Source of the DNA: JAPHSX01 sp050298555
Lineage (GTDB): Bacteria > Pseudomonadota > Gammaproteobacteria > Thiohalomonadales > Thiohalomonadaceae
Direction: 5' to 3'
Assembly: GCA_050298555.1 (NCBI GenBank)
Contig: JBNKUL010000089.1
Coordinates: 1 to 37,249, forward strand
DNA length: 37,249 bases
Numbering within the stretch: the first letter of the stretch is position 1; every line of letters starts with the position of its first letter. Below, piece by piece: positions 19,029 to 27,349 of this stretch. The translations under genes were made by a program, and so were the position numbers. The notes below the pieces were generated by a model. It was not told where the DNA came from. It did no database searches and worked only from the letters and a program-made list of their open reading frames with translations.

Positions 19029-19089
19029 GGTGTTCAATCGGGTAGTGGTTCAGGTGGCGCCATCTTAAACCATGCAGCGGATAACTGTC

Positions 19090-19118
19090 TTGGGCCGTCC
19101 CATCTTTCAAGCTACACT
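19090..19118 (+). promoter_or_regulatory. Candidate promoter of the truncated haemoglobin gene
   Basis: TTGGGC (19090-19095), 17-nt spacer, TACACT (19113-19118). The ATG follows only 6 nt after the -10, so the transcript would start at or within the start codon; no ribosome site is visible. Confidence 0.45.
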
Positions 19119-19124
19119 CGCCCC

Positions 19125-19508
19125 ATGTCGAACCGACCCCAAGCCCTCTGCCAGCAGATCAGCCGCGACCAGGTCGCCGCGGTGGTACACCACTTCTACC
19201 AGCGGGTGCTGGAGGATGAACTGCTCGTCCCCCACTTTTCCGCCATCGACGACTGGCCTCGCCACGAGGCTTATATCGTCGACTTCTGGTGGGGGGTGAT
19301 GGGTGGCGAGGTGGCAAAGCCGCGCCCCGGTGCCATGCTTAGTGGCCATGAGGGACTGGGTATCAGCGCCGAGGAGATGGAGCGCTGGCTGGCGCTGTTC
19401 GGGCAAAGCGCCGAGGCACTGCTCCCCGCCACCGAGGCACAACAGTGGCTGGCGATGGCCCGCGGCATCGCCACCATGATGGGCGAACACGGTCTGGTCG
19501 GTAATTAA
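19125..19508 (+). CDS. Group III-like truncated haemoglobin
   Basis: 127 residues from the ATG at 19125; the long upstream open frame is antisense to fructosamine kinase and is rejected. The globin pattern is visible: VVHHFYQRVLEDELLVPHF for helices B-C, FWWGVMGG, then SGHEGLGIS with the likely proximal haem-ligand His before RWLALFGQ. Truncated globins of this group bind O2 or NO in the cytoplasm; the exact role is unknown. It is followed after 12 nt by the PNPOx-like gene on the same strand. Confidence 0.85.
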   Translation: MSNRPQALCQQISRDQVAAVVHHFYQRVLEDELLVPHFSAIDDWPRHEAYIVDFWWGVMGGEVAKPRPGAMLSGHEGLGISAEEMERWLALFGQSAEALLPATEAQQWLAMARGIATMMGEHGLVGN

Positions 19509-19520
19509 AGAGGGATAGCG

Positions 19521-20093
19521 ATGGCAAAGGTATTGCCGGATATTAACGACGAACTGGCGGCCTGGATCGCGGCACAGCCACTCTTCTTCGTCGCCTCGGC
19601 ACCGCTCAGTGGCGAGGGACACGTCAACCTCTCACCGCGCGGGCTGGACAGCTTTCGCGTGCTCGGTCCCCGTGAGGTCGCCTTTTACGACCTTACCGGC
19701 AGCGGCAATGAGACCGCCGCCCACCTGGCGGAGAACGGCCGCATTACGGTGATGTTTTGCGCCTTCGAGGGGGCGCCGCGCATCCTGCGACTTTATGGAC
19801 GAGGCCGGGTAGTGCGGCCCACGGACACGGAATGGGATAGAATGCGGGCACACTTTAATCAGGCCCTGCCAAGCGCCCGCCAGATCGTCCATATCGAGGT
19901 CTCGCGGGTGCAAACCTCATGCGGCTATGGCGTGCCGCTACTGGCCTTGCAAGGCCAGCGCGATGACCTTATTAACTGGGCCGAGAAGAAGGGCCCGCAA
20001 GGGCTGCAGCAGTACCAGCGGCAGAACAACCGTCGTAGCATCGACGGCCTGACCGCACCAGGGATAGATGTGCCAACGGAAGGCGACGAGTAG
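19521..20093 (+). CDS. Pyridoxamine 5'-phosphate oxidase-like flavin-binding protein
   Basis: 190 residues with the split-barrel FMN-binding fold pattern: LFFVASAPLSGEGHVNLSPR, then VAFYDLTGSGNETAAHL, ITVMFCAFEGAPRILRLYG and a C-terminal tail rich in Gln and Arg. Members of this broad family are mostly of unknown substrate; it is not the true PdxH type. AGAGGG precedes the ATG. It probably forms an operon with the haemoglobin gene, suggesting redox or NO-related work, which is inference. Confidence 0.85.
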   Translation: MAKVLPDINDELAAWIAAQPLFFVASAPLSGEGHVNLSPRGLDSFRVLGPREVAFYDLTGSGNETAAHLAENGRITVMFCAFEGAPRILRLYGRGRVVRPTDTEWDRMRAHFNQALPSARQIVHIEVSRVQTSCGYGVPLLALQGQRDDLINWAEKKGPQGLQQYQRQNNRRSIDGLTAPGIDVPTEGDE

Positions 20094-20135
20094 CCGGCAG
20101 GCGGCGACAACCGACGAAATAGAGAGCTTCAAGAC

Positions 20136-21581
20136 TTGGCACGTAACAACAACAAACGCACGCTGGATCAGTGGGTAAGCCTGATCCGCGACCAGGAGAT
20201 GCCGATCTTCGGCCACACGGTGCAGAGCATCGTTAGCGTCGCCGAGGACGATGAGGCCCCGGCGGCCCAACTCGCCAGCACCGTACTGAAGGACGCCTCG
20301 ATGACCGCCCGCGTCCTCAAGCTGGCCAACTCCATCTACTACAACCCGGCACGCCAGCAGATGAGCACCGTCAGCCGCGCGGTCATCGTGCTCGGCTTCA
20401 ATACCGTGCGCAATATGTGTCTCTCCATCAGCCTGGTCGACGCCATGGTGCGGGGCAACTCCCGCGACCAGCTCACCCACGCCCTGGCCCGCGCCATCCA
20501 CGCCGCGGTGCAGGCCCGCTCCATCGCTATCGCCCGTGGCGACGACTCCCCCGAAGAGGTGTTCATCGCCACCCTGCTCTACCACATCGGCGAGATGGCC
20601 TTCTGGTGCTTCAGCGATGAGATAGGGGACGAGCTGAGCGAACTGATGAAGCAGCCGGGCTACACCCCGGAACGGGCCCAGGACGAACTACTCGGCTTCC
20701 GCCTCAGCGCCCTGAGCGGTAGCCTCGCTCAGGAGTGGCGCCTCAACACCCTGTTGCGCGATGCCCTCAAGAACCCCAAGGCCAACGACGAGCGGACCCA
20801 AAATATCACCCTCGCCCACGAGGTGGCCGAGGCGGCAGAAAAGCACGGCTGGACCAGCACCGAGACACAGGATGTGCTGAAAAAGGTCGGCGAACTGACC
20901 GGCGGCTCCGGCAAGAACATCAGCGACATGGTCCACGGCAACGCCCGCGAGGCGGCCTCGATCGCCGCCTACTACGGTGCTGCCAGTGCGGCCCAGGCGA
21001 TCCCGCTGCCGGGACGCGGCGGTAGCATCACCACGGTGGAGGAGGAACCCGCCGTTGAGTACCCGGAACCCGATGGCATGCTGCAGCTGAAGATCCTGCG
21101 CGAACTGTCGATGCTGCTGGACAACACCAAGGACCTGAACCTGATCATGGAGATGGTGCTGGAGGGGATCTACCGCGGCGTCGGCATGGACCGGGTGCTG
21201 TTCGCCATGCTCACCCCCGACAAAAAGGGACTGCGCGGCAAGTTCGCCCTCGGCCACGACAACGAGCAGCTATGCAACACCTTCCACTTCACCTACCTGC
21301 CCAGTGTGCGCAACGTCTTCTTCGAGGTAATCGGCAAGGGGGGCTCCCTCTATGTGGATGATGGGATGCTGGGCACCCTGGTCAACGACTCCGTCTCCAG
21401 CGTCATCGGCAGGCGCCCCTTCCTCACCTCCAGCGTCGCCATCAACGGCCGGGGAATCGGCGTGCTGTTCGCCGACCGCGCCCTCAGCGGACGCGAAATC
21501 GACGAGGAGGCGGAAGAGAGCTTCAAGCACTTCGCCAACCAGGCCAATATGGGCCTCACCCTGATCGCCTCCCGCCGCTAA
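20136..21581 (+). CDS. HDOD domain protein with C-terminal GAF-like domain
   Basis: 481 residues. An HDOD domain occupies about the first 260 residues (LASTVLKDASMTARVLKLAN, SRAVIVLGFNTVRNMCLSIS, and the degenerate HD region FIATLLYHIGEMAFWCF). A GAF-like domain follows from about residue 320 (LMEMVLEGIYRGVGMDRVLFA-type, GIGVLFADR, ANMGLTLIASRR). Such proteins act in signalling, often with c-di-GMP networks; partners are unknown. The start appears to be TTG at 20136, since no ATG precedes conserved sequence and the frame is closed upstream; AGAGAG lies 9 nt before it. A terminator follows at 21607. Confidence 0.88.
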   Translation: MARNNNKRTLDQWVSLIRDQEMPIFGHTVQSIVSVAEDDEAPAAQLASTVLKDASMTARVLKLANSIYYNPARQQMSTVSRAVIVLGFNTVRNMCLSISLVDAMVRGNSRDQLTHALARAIHAAVQARSIAIARGDDSPEEVFIATLLYHIGEMAFWCFSDEIGDELSELMKQPGYTPERAQDELLGFRLSALSGSLAQEWRLNTLLRDALKNPKANDERTQNITLAHEVAEAAEKHGWTSTETQDVLKKVGELTGGSGKNISDMVHGNAREAASIAAYYGAASAAQAIPLPGRGGSITTVEEEPAVEYPEPDGMLQLKILRELSMLLDNTKDLNLIMEMVLEGIYRGVGMDRVLFAMLTPDKKGLRGKFALGHDNEQLCNTFHFTYLPSVRNVFFEVIGKGGSLYVDDGMLGTLVNDSVSSVIGRRPFLTSSVAINGRGIGVLFADRALSGREIDEEAEESFKHFANQANMGLTLIASRR

Positions 21582-21606
21582 GGGCGGGCCTCAATACACA
21601 AAAAAT

Positions 21607-21640
21607 ATCGGGCTGACAAGCCCGATTTGGCACTTTTTTT
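21607..21640 (+). terminator. Intrinsic terminator after the HDOD-GAF gene
   Basis: ATCGGGCT (21607-21614) pairs with AGCCCGAT (21619-21626) around a GACA loop, followed by a run of seven T at 21634-21640. The T-run is 7 nt beyond the stem, slightly late. Confidence 0.65.
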
Positions 21641-21645
21641 CACGG

Positions 21646-21858
21646 TTATGCACATAAGGAGCAGGGGAGCCAGGCTCTGTCAAGGGCTCTGTGCATAAAG
21701 TAGTTTAGTAGTCGCTAATACTCTATAACCCGTTGTTTTTATTGCACTTAATTTGGCGTTCAAATTATCGCCGATTTAACAAAAGTGTAGTAATGACGCG
21801 GTCTGCGGGCATTTTACCCCAAACTATCCACAAAGTTATCCACAGCTTTTGTGGATAA
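21646..21858. other. Cluster of five DnaA-box-like 9-mers
   Basis: TTATGCACA at 21646-21654, TGTGCATAA (reverse box) at 21690-21698, CTATCCACA (one mismatch) at 21824-21832, TTATCCACA at 21836-21844 and TGTGGATAA (reverse box) at 21850-21858. Four fit TTATNCACA exactly. Between the two groups (about 21699-21795) the DNA is AT-rich. The 392-nt gap 21582-21973 otherwise has only the terminator. Possible replication origin, DnaA-binding reservoir or DnaA-controlled promoter of priA. Confidence 0.6.
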
Positions 21859-21973
21859 CCGAAGAGCTTCAATCGAGACAACGACTTAGCGCATTTTTGC
21901 GATATTTCCCCTTAAAGTTCATGGGTAAGTTTTGAGGGGAAATTTGAAAAAAAAGACGTGATAAACTCGCCCC

Positions 21974-24175
21974 ATGAACCCACCCATCCTGCGTATCGCC
22001 GTCCCCTCCCCCCTGCGACGCCTGTTCGACTACCTGCCACCCGCCGGCTGCAAAAAGCCGCAACCGGGGCAGCGCTATCTGATCCCCTTTGGCCGCGGCC
22101 GCAGCGTCGGCGTCCTGGTAGAGGTAAGCGACCACAGTGAGCTGCCGCGGGAGAAGCTGAAGGCGGCGCTCAAGCAGCTCGATGCCGAACCGCTGCTGGA
22201 CGGGGCGATGATGCAGCTGTTGCGCTGGTGCAGCGACTACTACCACCACCCGCCGGGCGAGGTGTTCCAGGCGGCGCTGCCGGTAAGGCTGCGCCAGGAG
22301 CGTGCCGCCGAGCAGAAGGGGGTGGCCCACTGGCGCCTCAGCGAGGCGGGGACGGCGCTGGATATCGCGACACTGTCGCGGGCGCCACGCCAACAGGCGC
22401 TGCTTGGGCTGCTGCGGGATATCGAGCCACCGGGGCTCACTGCCGAGGCGATCGACCGCCAGGAGGAGAAGTGGCAGCCGGTAATGCGCACCCTGGTGGA
22501 GAAGGGGTGGGTGGTACGCGAGGAGGTGGTATGCGCCGCGATACAGAACGAGGGTGGCAGTGACACGCCGCCTCCCCTCAGCGAGGCGCAGCAACAGGCG
22601 GTAAGCGCGATCAATGGTGACAACGGCTTTCAGGTCTCGCTCATCGACGGCGTCACCGGCAGCGGCAAGACCGAGGTCTACCTGCAGGCCATCGCCCGGG
22701 TACTGGAGCAGGGTAGAGAGGCGCTGCTGCTGATCCCGGAGATCGGCCTCACCCCGCAGCTGGTGGAGCGCTTCTCGCGCCGCTTTGCCGTCCCCATCGC
22801 CCTGCTCCACTCCGGCCTCTCCGACGGCGAGCGCCTGGCCGCCTGGCAACAGGCGGCGGGCGGCGAGGCACGCATCGTCATCGGCACCCGCTCCGCCGTC
22901 TTCACACCGCTACCCAACCCCGGCCTCATTATTATCGACGAGGAGCACGACGCCTCCTTCAAACAGCAGGACGGCTTCCGCTACTCGGCCCGCGACGTCG
23001 CGGTGGTGCGGGCGCGACGGCACGATATTCCCATCCTCCTCGGCAGCGCCACCCCCTCGCTGGAGAGCCTGCACAACGCCCTGGCCGGGCGCTACCGCCA
23101 CCTGGAGTTGCCGGAGCGGGCGGGCAGCGCAGTGCACCCGACCATGCGCCTGCTCGACGTGCGCCAGCAGCCGATGGAGGAGGGGGTGTCGCAACACCTG
23201 CTCGAGGCGATGCGCCACCACCTGGAGCGCGACGGCCAGGTCCTGCTGTTCCTCAACCGCCGCGGCTTCGCCCCGGTGCTGATGTGCCACGACTGCGGCT
23301 GGCACAGCCAGTGCCAGCGTTGCGACGCCAACATGACAGTCTACACCGGGCAGCAGCGGATGCGCTGCCACCACTGCGGTAGTGAGCGCCCACTACCCCA
23401 CCAATGCCCCGATTGCGGCAGCCCCGACCTTCGCCCCATCGGCCAGGGCACCGAGCGCATCGAACAGCACCTGGGCGAACTCTTTCCCGATCGCGAGGTG
23501 CTGCGCATCGACCGCGACACCACCCGCCGCAAGGGCTCAATGGATCGCATGCTGGAGAAGATCCACGCCGAGTCGGGGCAGATCCTCATCGGCACGCAGA
23601 TGCTGGCCAAGGGGCACCACTTCCCCAACGTCACCCTGGTCGGGATCCTCGATGTGGACCAGGGGCTGTTCAGTGTCGACTTCCGCGCCGCCGAGCGCAT
23701 GGCCCAGCTCATCGTGCAGGTGTCTGGACGCGCCGGGCGGGCGGAGCGCCCCGGCGAGGTGTTGATCCAGACCCACGTGCCGGACCACCCCCTGCTCAAG
23801 CTGCTAATCGAGAAGGACTACGCCCACTTCGCCCGCGCCACCCTGCAGGAGCGCCAGGAGGCGGAGCTGCCCCCCTACGCCCACCTCGCCCTGCTGCGAT
23901 CCGAGGCGATAGACAAACAGGCCCCGATGACCTTCCTCGAGGCGGCGCGCGGGCTGGCCGAGGGGATCGGTCACGAGGGGGTGTGGCTGCTCGGCCCCAT
24001 CCCCGCGCCGATGGAGCGGCGCGCCGGACGCAGCCGCGCCCAGCTGCTGCTGCAGGCCAACAACCGCGCCGACCTGCACAGGCTGCTTCAGCGCTGGGCG
24101 CCACAGCTGGAGGGGCTGAAGGAGGGGCGCAAGGCGCGCTGGTCACTGGATGTGGACCCGGTGGAATTGTATTGA
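21974..24175 (+). CDS. priA: Primosomal protein N' (replication restart helicase)
   Basis: 733 residues, the usual PriA length. An N-terminal DNA-binding domain starts ILRIAVPSPLRRLFDYLP. The helicase core has GVTGSGKTEVY (Walker A), IIDEEHDASFKQ (DEEH box), LLGSATPSLES and GTQMLAKGHHFPNV, with the zinc-binding Cys clusters CHDCGWHSQCQRC and CHHCGSERPLPHQCPDCG in between. It loads the replisome at stalled forks. The ATG at 21974 follows TAAACT by 6 nt without a ribosome site. The DnaA-box cluster lies directly upstream, and a REP pair follows the stop codon. Confidence 0.98.
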   Translation: MNPPILRIAVPSPLRRLFDYLPPAGCKKPQPGQRYLIPFGRGRSVGVLVEVSDHSELPREKLKAALKQLDAEPLLDGAMMQLLRWCSDYYHHPPGEVFQAALPVRLRQERAAEQKGVAHWRLSEAGTALDIATLSRAPRQQALLGLLRDIEPPGLTAEAIDRQEEKWQPVMRTLVEKGWVVREEVVCAAIQNEGGSDTPPPLSEAQQQAVSAINGDNGFQVSLIDGVTGSGKTEVYLQAIARVLEQGREALLLIPEIGLTPQLVERFSRRFAVPIALLHSGLSDGERLAAWQQAAGGEARIVIGTRSAVFTPLPNPGLIIIDEEHDASFKQQDGFRYSARDVAVVRARRHDIPILLGSATPSLESLHNALAGRYRHLELPERAGSAVHPTMRLLDVRQQPMEEGVSQHLLEAMRHHLERDGQVLLFLNRRGFAPVLMCHDCGWHSQCQRCDANMTVYTGQQRMRCHHCGSERPLPHQCPDCGSPDLRPIGQGTERIEQHLGELFPDREVLRIDRDTTRRKGSMDRMLEKIHAESGQILIGTQMLAKGHHFPNVTLVGILDVDQGLFSVDFRAAERMAQLIVQVSGRAGRAERPGEVLIQTHVPDHPLLKLLIEKDYAHFARATLQERQEAELPPYAHLALLRSEAIDKQAPMTFLEAARGLAEGIGHEGVWLLGPIPAPMERRAGRSRAQLLLQANNRADLHRLLQRWAPQLEGLKEGRKARWSLDVDPVELY

Positions 24176-24176
24176 T

Positions 24177-24229
24177 GTGGGAGCGGCGCCCTCGCTGCGA
24201 ATCATTCGGCCCGAGGGCGGGCCTCCTAC
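24177..24229. repeat. BIME: inverted pair of GTAGGAG-type REPs
   Basis: GTGGGAGCGGC... at 24177 and its mirror ...GCCTCCTAC ending at 24229, each with an internal stem (GAGGGC/GCCCTC across the pair). Same family as 6900-6921. It begins 2 nt after the priA stop. Confidence 0.75.
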
Positions 24230-24234
24230 AGCCC

Positions 24235-24264
24235 TTGCGGGCCTACCGGCAGAACAGGGATAAT
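24235..24264 (+). promoter_or_regulatory. Candidate argS promoter
   Basis: TTGCGG (24235-24240), 18-nt spacer, GATAAT (24259-24264), leading to a start site about 35 nt before the argS ATG. Confidence 0.4.
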
Positions 24265-24306
24265 GTCCGACTTAATTAATATTGAACACCGGTCCCGATT
24301 GCCCCT

Positions 24307-26073
24307 ATGAAATCCCATCTCCAGGAACTCGTTAAAGCCGCCCTGCACGACCTGACCAGTGCCGGGGTGTTCGACTTCGAACTGCCCGACAACATCACCA
24401 TCGAACGCGCCCGCGACAAGACGCACGGCGACTTCGCCAGCAACATCGCCATGGTGCTGGCCAAGCCGGCACGCAGCAAGCCGCGCGACCTGGCGGAAAA
24501 GATCGTCGCCCACCTGCCCGCCTCCGACCACGTGGCCGAGGTGGCGATCGCCGGTCCCGGCTTTATCAACTTCACCATGACCCCGGCGGCCTACCACGCG
24601 GTGGTGGGCGATGTGCTGGAGGCGGGTGAGGCCTATGGCCGCTCCGACGTGGGCGCGGGCAAGCGTATTCAGGTGGAGTTCGTCTCCGCCAACCCCACCG
24701 GGCCGCTGCACGTGGGCCACGGCCGTGGCGCCGCCTACGGTGCCACCGTGGCCGACCTGCTCGCCGCCGTCGGCTTCCAGGTGCACCGCGAATACTACGT
24801 CAACGATGCCGGGCGCCAGATGGACATCCTCGCCACCTCGGTGTGGCTGCGCTACCTGGAGCTGGCGGGCGAGGAGCTGACCTTCCCCGCCAACGGCTAC
24901 AAGGGCGACTACATCTGGGACATCGCCGCCGACCTGCACCGTGAGCACGGCGACGCCTACCGCCAGGGCGCCATCGACGTGTTTAACGGCATCCCCGCCG
25001 ATGAACCGGCGGGCGGCGACAAGGAGGTACACATCGACGCCCTCATCATGCAGGCGCAAAAGCTGCTCGGTGAGGAGGGCTACCGCCTCTTCTTCGACAA
25101 GGCGCTGGTGGTGATCCTGAGCGACATCCGCCAGGACCTGGAGCACTTCGGCGTGGTCTACGACGAGTGGTACTCCGAGCGCCAGCTGGTCGCCAGCGGC
25201 AAGGTCGACGAGGCGATCGAACAGCTGAAGAAGAGCGGCCACATCTACGAGGAGAAGGGGGCGCTGTGGTTCCGCTCCACCGACTTCGGCGACGAGAAGG
25301 ACCGGGTGGTGGTGCGTGACAACGGCGTGAAGACCTACTTCGCCTCCGACATCGGCTACCACTGGCACAAGCTGGACCGCGGCTACGACCGCGTCATCGA
25401 CGTCTGGGGTGCCGACCACCACGGCTACGTGCCGCGGGTAAAGGCGGCGCTCACCGCGATGGGCGACAAGGCCGACGCCGACAAGCTCGACGTGCTGCTG
25501 GTGCAGTTCGCCAGCCTCTTCCGCGGCGGCGAGAAGGTACAGATGTCGACCCGCTCCGGCTCCTTCGTCACCCTGCGCGAGCTGCGCGAAGAGGTGGGCA
25601 GCGACGCGGCGCGCTTCTTCTATGTGATGCGCAAGTGCGAGCAGCACATGGACTTCGACCTGGACCTCGCCAAGTCGCAGTCCAACGACAACCCCATGTA
25701 CTACATCCAGTACGCCCACGCCCGCGTCTGCAGCGTGTTGCGGCAGATGGAGGAGAAGGGCTTGAGCTACGACCGCGCCACCGGCCTGAGGAGCCTGGCG
25801 CTGCTCGGCGAGCAGCACGAGCAGGAGCTGCTGAGCACCATGTCACGCTACCCCGAGGTGGTGGAGATGGCGGCGCTCAACCACGAGCCACACCAACTGG
25901 CCCACTACCTGCGCGAGCTGGCCAACGACTTCCACACCTACTACAACGCCCACCAGTTCCTGGTCGATGACGGCGCCCTGCGCGATGCCCGCCTCACCCT
26001 GATCCAGGCAGCGCGCCAGGTACTGGCCAACGGCCTCTCGCTGCTTGGCGTCTCGGCACCGGAGAGCATGTAA
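24307..26073 (+). CDS. argS: Arginyl-tRNA synthetase
   Basis: 588 residues, class I. It has the N-terminal additional domain, the HIGH-type motif HVGH within SANPTGPLHVGHGRG, the WGADHHGYVPR segment, the KMSKS-like QMSTRSG and a C-terminal anticodon-binding helical domain (DDGALRDARLTLIQAARQVL). It charges tRNA-Arg. The start is ATG at 24307, where homology begins. It is tightly followed by the SPOR gene (GTG 2 nt after the stop), a common arrangement for argS in this class of bacteria. Confidence 0.98.
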   Translation: MKSHLQELVKAALHDLTSAGVFDFELPDNITIERARDKTHGDFASNIAMVLAKPARSKPRDLAEKIVAHLPASDHVAEVAIAGPGFINFTMTPAAYHAVVGDVLEAGEAYGRSDVGAGKRIQVEFVSANPTGPLHVGHGRGAAYGATVADLLAAVGFQVHREYYVNDAGRQMDILATSVWLRYLELAGEELTFPANGYKGDYIWDIAADLHREHGDAYRQGAIDVFNGIPADEPAGGDKEVHIDALIMQAQKLLGEEGYRLFFDKALVVILSDIRQDLEHFGVVYDEWYSERQLVASGKVDEAIEQLKKSGHIYEEKGALWFRSTDFGDEKDRVVVRDNGVKTYFASDIGYHWHKLDRGYDRVIDVWGADHHGYVPRVKAALTAMGDKADADKLDVLLVQFASLFRGGEKVQMSTRSGSFVTLRELREEVGSDAARFFYVMRKCEQHMDFDLDLAKSQSNDNPMYYIQYAHARVCSVLRQMEEKGLSYDRATGLRSLALLGEQHEQELLSTMSRYPEVVEMAALNHEPHQLAHYLRELANDFHTYYNAHQFLVDDGALRDARLTLIQAARQVLANGLSLLGVSAPESM

Positions 26074-26075
26074 CC

Positions 26076-26645
26076 GTGCCGCGCGACTACGCCAAGGCCA
26101 CCACCACCCGCCAGCCGAAGAAGAGCCCCCTTCCCGGCTGGATGTGGATGCTGGGGGGGCTGTTGATCGGCCTGTTCGTCGCCTTCCTGGTCTACCTGCA
26201 GCAGCAGGGCGGCGCCGATGGCGACAAACGGCAGGCATCGGCCCCGCAGAGCAGGAGCACCGACACCCGCTCGGTGAAGAAACCGGAACCCAAGGCGCCG
26301 CCGAAGCGGGAGGGGATCAGCTTCGACTTCTACAGCATCCTCCCCGAACAGGAAGTGGTGATCCCCGAGTCGGAACTGAAGCGTGCGCAACAGCCCGAAG
26401 AGAAGGCCAACTACTACCTGCAGGTCGGCTCCTTCAAGAGCGACAAGGATGCCCAGGCGCGCACCGCCGAGCTGTTCCTGCTCAACCTGGAGCCCAGTGT
26501 GCAGAAGGTCACGGTGGACGGCGGTACCACCTGGCACCGGGTGCGCGTCGGCCCCTACGTGGACCGTCGCAAGCTCGACAAGGCCCGCCGCCGCCTGCAG
26601 GACAACGGCATTAGCTTTTTCGTCATCAAGGAGAAGCAGGGCTAA
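26076..26645 (+). CDS. SPOR domain membrane protein (FtsN-like)
   Basis: 189 residues starting with GTG 2 nt after argS. The basic cytoplasmic N-terminus (RQPKKSPLPGW) is followed by one membrane helix (MLGGLLIGLFVAFLVYL), a charged low-complexity linker and a C-terminal SPOR domain (about 108-189) beginning YYLQVGSFKSDKDAQ and ending VIKEKQ. SPOR domains bind denuded septal peptidoglycan, so an FtsN-like role at the division site is likely. The order argS-SPOR supports this. It is adjacent to the zinc protease start. Confidence 0.92.
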   Translation: MPRDYAKATTTRQPKKSPLPGWMWMLGGLLIGLFVAFLVYLQQQGGADGDKRQASAPQSRSTDTRSVKKPEPKAPPKREGISFDFYSILPEQEVVIPESELKRAQQPEEKANYYLQVGSFKSDKDAQARTAELFLLNLEPSVQKVTVDGGTTWHRVRVGPYVDRRKLDKARRRLQDNGISFFVIKEKQG

Positions 26646-27329
26646 ATGCCCTACCTAATCCTCCTCGTAATCGTTATCGCCGCCGTCTTCGGCCCGCAGT
26701 GGTGGGCCCAGCACACCCTGCGCCGCTACAGCGTGAGCCGTGACGATATCCCCGGCAGCGGCGGCGAGCTGGCGCGCCACCTGCTCAAGCGGATGGGGAT
26801 CGAGGGGGTCGAAGTGGAGCAGACCGAGGCGGGCGACCACTACGACCCGCGCAGCCGCACGGTGCGCCTCAGCGCCGACAACTATTCCGGCCGCTCCCTC
26901 ACCGCCGTGGCCGTCGCCGCCCACGAGGTGGGCCATGCCATCCAGCACCACAACCAGGAGCCGCTACTGGCTACCCGTACCCGCCTCGTCACCCTCGCCC
27001 ACTGGGGGGAAAAGGCGGGCGCGGTGCTGATGTTCGCCATCCCGGTGGTCACCCTGATCACCCGCCTGCCCCACAGCGGACTACTGCTGTTCGCGCTCGG
27101 CTTTCTCAGTATGGGGATGGCGACGCTGGTGCACCTGGTGACCTTGCCGGTGGAGTGGGACGCCAGTTTCAACAAGGCGCTGCCGCTGCTGACGGCGGGT
27201 AGGTATGTCTCTGAAAGGGATGAAAGGGCGGTGCGCAGGATACTGAAGGCGGCGGCACTGACCTACGTGGCCGCCTCGCTGGCGAGCCTGCTGAACCTGG
27301 CTCGATGGGTCGCCTTCCTGCGCCGCTGA
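26646..27329 (+). CDS. Membrane zinc metallopeptidase, YugP family
   Basis: 227 residues. An N-terminal helix (YLILLVIVIAAVFGPQWW) is followed by the soluble part with the HEXXH motif in AAHEVGHAIQHH, then two more hydrophobic helices (VLMFAIPVVTLI, LLLFALGFLSMGMATLV) and a final one near the end. This is the neutral zinc peptidase family of B. subtilis YugP (COG2738); the substrate is unknown. The ATG abuts the SPOR stop codon, so it belongs to the argS-SPOR operon. Confidence 0.9.
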   Translation: MPYLILLVIVIAAVFGPQWWAQHTLRRYSVSRDDIPGSGGELARHLLKRMGIEGVEVEQTEAGDHYDPRSRTVRLSADNYSGRSLTAVAVAAHEVGHAIQHHNQEPLLATRTRLVTLAHWGEKAGAVLMFAIPVVTLITRLPHSGLLLFALGFLSMGMATLVHLVTLPVEWDASFNKALPLLTAGRYVSERDERAVRRILKAAALTYVAASLASLLNLARWVAFLRR

Positions 27330-27349
27330 AACCAACTCAAGGTGTGCCG

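Noticed and set aside
18069..19124. Upstream extension of the haemoglobin frame
   Set aside because: It is antisense to fructosamine kinase; the globin homology begins at the ATG at 19125, which has a promoter-like sequence ahead of it.
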